Shown piece after piece: positions 5,021-6,835 of a stretch of 6,835 bases of DNA (positions within the stretch are counted from its first letter, which is position 1; each line of letters begins with the position of its first letter). Source of the stretch: Mesorhizobium amorphae (GTDB lineage Bacteria; Pseudomonadota; Alphaproteobacteria; Rhizobiales; Rhizobiaceae); the NCBI GenBank assembly GCA_003240775.1, contig QFNI01000097.1:1-6835 (forward strand), read 5' to 3'. The notes below the pieces were generated by a model. The model ran no database searches. It saw only the letters and a list, made by a program, of their open reading frames with translations, and was not told where the DNA came from. Both the position numbers and the translations under genes were made by a program.

Positions 5021-6274
5021 ATGAACAGCCACGCGAGCATGCCGCTTCAGGCGGCGCCCTTTCCGGTGGACGCCGTGCGCGCGCGGTTTCCGGCGATCGT
5101 GGAAGCAGGCTCCTTCGTCTTCATGGACAATGCGGGCGGCTCGCAGGTGCCCGACAGCGTGATCGCGGCGGTGGCCGGGCACCTAACCCGGCACAACGTA
5201 CAGCGCGGCGCGCTCTATGGGCGAAGCCGGGCAGTGGACCAGGCGGTGGCCGATGCGCGGGAAAGCGTTGCCGTGCTGCTCAACGCCAGCGATCCGCGCG
5301 AAGTGTGCTTCGGCATGAACGCGACCTCCTTCATCCGCCTGGTGAGCCTCGGCATCGGCCAGACGCTCGGGGAGCGCTCCGAGATCGTCGTGACCGACAT
5401 GGACCACGACGCCAACATCGCGACCTGGACCGCCCTGGAGGCGATGGGGGCTGAAATCCGCTGGTGGCGCATGCGCGAGGACCGCAGCCTCCATCTGGAG
5501 GACCTGGCGCCGCTTCTGGGGAAGAAGACGCGGCTCGTGGCATGTGCGGTCGCAGCCCACGCGATCGGTACGCTGGTGGACGTGAAGGGCGTGGCGCGCC
5601 TTGCCCATGCGGCGGGTGCGGAGGTGTTTCTCGACTGCGTGCATTATACGCCGCACGCGCTGATCGACGTGGCTGACTGGGATTGCGACTATCTCGTCTG
5701 CTCGGGCTACAAGGCGTTCGCGCCGCATATGGGCTTTCTGTGGGGGCGCTTCGAACTGCTGAAGCGCCTGCCGACCTTCCGCGAGGACTTCATCCCCGAC
5801 GAGCCGCCCTTCAAGGTGGAGGCAGGCACCTTCATCTACGAGAATGTGGCGGGCATGGATGCGGCCGTGCGCTACATGGAGAGCCTGGGCGGAAACGGCG
5901 GCAGCCGCCGCGCGAACCTGGCTTCCGGCATGGCGGCGGTGCGCAGTTACGAGACCGAGCTCGGCCGCGCCGTGCTGGCCGTGCTGGCGGAGGCGGGTGC
6001 GACCGTCTACGGCATCAGCGACCCCGAAAAGCTCGACGGCCGGGTGCCGACTTTCTGCTTCAACCTGCCGGGCATTGCCCCGCGCCAGGTGGCCGAGACG
6101 ATGACGGAGCGCGAGATCGGCATCCGCGACGGACACATGTATGCGCCGCGCCTGATGAACCGATTGGGGCTCGGCATGAACAGCGGCGCGGTGCGCGTTT
6201 CGCTGTTGCACTACAACACGTTGGACGAGGTGGCGCGCTTCGGCGAGGCGCTGAAGGCCATCGCCGTTCGTTAA
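5021..6274 (+). CDS. Class V PLP-dependent aminotransferase, cysteine-desulfurase-like but lacking the catalytic cysteine
   Basis: Cytosolic fold-type I PLP enzyme of 417 residues, similar to SufS/CsdA-type desulfurases and related lyases/epimerases. Visible residues are FMDNAGGSQVP (34-44), NATSF (100-104), cofactor-stacking His129 in DMDHDANI, Asp205 and His208 in FLDCVHYTPH, the Schiff-base Lys231 in SGYKAFAPH, and carboxylate Arg392 in VRVSLLHYNTLDEV. In SufS the sulfur-accepting Cys follows GHH; here the matching segment is RDGHMYAPRLM (369-379), with Tyr374 at that place. True cysteine desulfuration by the persulfide route is therefore unlikely. Such proteins are often labelled 'cysteine desulfurase-like'; the real reaction may be transamination, beta-elimination or epimerisation of an amino acid. 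ATG 5021 has GGGAGG (5011-5016) just upstream. It follows the permease by 44 bases and is probably in the same operon. Confidence 0.9.
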   Translation: MNSHASMPLQAAPFPVDAVRARFPAIVEAGSFVFMDNAGGSQVPDSVIAAVAGHLTRHNVQRGALYGRSRAVDQAVADARESVAVLLNASDPREVCFGMNATSFIRLVSLGIGQTLGERSEIVVTDMDHDANIATWTALEAMGAEIRWWRMREDRSLHLEDLAPLLGKKTRLVACAVAAHAIGTLVDVKGVARLAHAAGAEVFLDCVHYTPHALIDVADWDCDYLVCSGYKAFAPHMGFLWGRFELLKRLPTFREDFIPDEPPFKVEAGTFIYENVAGMDAAVRYMESLGGNGGSRRANLASGMAAVRSYETELGRAVLAVLAEAGATVYGISDPEKLDGRVPTFCFNLPGIAPRQVAETMTEREIGIRDGHMYAPRLMNRLGLGMNSGAVRVSLLHYNTLDEVARFGEALKAIAVR

Positions 6275-6290
6275 GATTCGAGGGATCGGG

Positions 6291-6334
6291 GCAGGACCGC
6301 GCTCACCATGTGGAGAGCTGTCACACGGTCCTGC
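6291..6334. terminator. Perfect 9-bp inverted repeat after the class V gene; terminator or RNA/regulatory element
   Basis: GCAGGACCG (6291-6299) and CGGTCCTGC (6326-6334) are exact reverse complements, enclosing a 26-base interval that can itself pair (GCTC 6301-6304 with GAGC 6315-6318). It starts 16 bases after the class V stop and lies 56 bases before the next gene. Neither side has a T-run, so classical intrinsic termination is not shown on either strand. It could end the operon, stabilise its 3' end, or be an operator for the small downstream gene. Confidence 0.4.
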
Positions 6335-6390
6335 GAAACTCCGTCAGGGGCCGATGCGTAGGCAAGGCATTCCCGAACGGAGGATGTTCC

Positions 6391-6603
6391 ATGCCGGAAG
6401 ACATGTTCAGGCCGACCAACTGGGTTTCCGTCTCGCTGCAGGCCGAGCGCTTCTTCGTGCACCTGCGCGAGAACGGGCGGCGCACGACGCTCGGGCCCTT
6501 CGCGACCAACCGCGAGGCGACGAGCCGGGCCCGCCGCGAAGCCGAGCGCCTCGGCTTGAACGGGTGCGAGCCCGCTTTATCTCTTGCGAGGCTGGCGGGC
6601 TGA
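6391..6603 (+). CDS. Hypothetical small basic protein
   Basis: 70-residue protein that I do not recognise. It begins MPEDMFRPTNWVSVSLQAER, then RFFVHLRENGRRTTLGPFAT (20-39), and continues with a basic, helix-prone stretch NREATSRARREAERLGL (40-56). The strand-strand-turn pattern with 'GRRTTLGPF' followed by a helix resembles short beta-beta-alpha modules, such as the arm-type N-terminal DNA-binding domains of integrases. That is only a shape analogy; no catalytic integrase part is present. The single cysteine is Cys59. ATG 6391 has a strong GGAGG (6379-6383) 7 bases upstream, and codon use matches the neighbours, which supports a real gene. It has no signal peptide or membrane segment. The next gene starts 28 bases after its stop, so the two may be cotranscribed. 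Function unknown. Confidence 0.7.
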   Translation: MPEDMFRPTNWVSVSLQAERFFVHLRENGRRTTLGPFATNREATSRARREAERLGLNGCEPALSLARLAG

Positions 6604-6631
6604 CCGCAGCGTTCGAGAGCGAGACCCCCGC

Positions 6632-6820
6632 ATGGCCGACATCGTCATCAAATGCCCCGCGACAGGCGAGACCGTGGCAACCGGCATGGTGATGGAGCCC
6701 GAGGAGTTCGCCCAGGCCGAGATCGGCATGAACACCTTCCAGTGCCCGGCCTGCGACGAGGTCCATACCTGGAACAAGCGCGACGCGTTCCTGCGCGACA
6801 GCGCGGAAGGCATGGATTGA
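6632..6820 (+). CDS. Hypothetical small CPxC protein (possible zinc ribbon)
   Basis: 62-residue protein of unknown function. It has Cys8 in KCPATGE and a CPAC motif (Cys38, Cys41) followed by His45 in EVHTW, a spacing that could give a single C-(29)-CxxC-xxx-H metal site like a minimal zinc ribbon. The rest is acidic with EPEEF (22-26) and a C-terminal NKRDAFLRD segment. There is no signal peptide or membrane segment, so it is probably cytosolic. The start ATG 6632 is taken because the protein then begins just before the first cysteine; the upstream region has only a weak purine-rich site (GAGAGCGAGA, 6615-6624), and the frame is open a little further up (to 6584). The paired C/CPxC layout and normal codon use favour a real gene, likely of a conserved hypothetical family. 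Metal binding is inferred. Confidence 0.7.
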   Translation: MADIVIKCPATGETVATGMVMEPEEFAQAEIGMNTFQCPACDEVHTWNKRDAFLRDSAEGMD

Positions 6821-6835
6821 CGCATTAAGACATAC

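Noticed and set aside
5183..6211. Long antisense open frame opposite the class V enzyme
   Set aside because: His/Arg/Ala-rich mirror translation with no motif; the plus-strand protein has all expected PLP residues.

Overview
The window is GC-rich throughout (roughly two thirds G+C by eye) with strong G/C preference at third codon positions and frequent GTG/TTG starts. Gene style and protein sequences look like an alphaproteobacterium, most likely Hyphomicrobiales (rhizobia-like); this is inferred from family resemblance, with no rRNA or marker gene to confirm it. There are eight coding regions, one cut by the left edge. I see no mobile element, tRNA, rRNA or CRISPR array.

Left block (1-1120): a DltE-like short-chain dehydrogenase on the minus strand (cut at the left edge) is divergent from an HxlR-family winged-helix regulator. 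The 102-base gap carries a near-perfect 14-base inverted repeat (584-597 / 657-670) that overlaps the ribosome binding sites of both genes, so it is a candidate operator shared by the pair. A terminator-like hairpin closes the regulator gene.

Central block (1158-6274): five plus-strand genes form an apparent amino-acid uptake and catabolism cluster: an HpcH/HpaI-type class II aldolase, a fold-type I class I/II aminotransferase with a TTG start, a periplasmic family 3 solute-binding protein, a polar amino acid ABC permease, and a class V (cysteine-desulfurase-like) PLP enzyme. The last has a tyrosine where desulfurases carry the sulfur-accepting cysteine. The ABC system is incomplete here: there is no ATPase gene and only one permease. 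A reasonable working model is import of a polar, possibly hydroxylated, amino acid, transamination to a 2-oxo acid, and retro-aldol cleavage to pyruvate (or a related oxoacid) plus an aldehyde. The substrate cannot be read from the sequence. A bulged dyad and a second hairpin lie in the 164-base gap before the aminotransferase, and a strong stem-loop with a T-run sits between the binding protein and the permease, as expected if the binding protein is made in excess.

Right block (6275-6835): a 9-bp perfect inverted repeat follows the class V gene. Then come two small unrecognised genes, a 70-residue basic protein and a 62-residue protein with a CPxC motif. Nothing in the window is clearly an undescribed system; the most interesting parts are the catabolic cluster with its non-desulfurase class V enzyme and the symmetric SDR/HxlR intergenic element.
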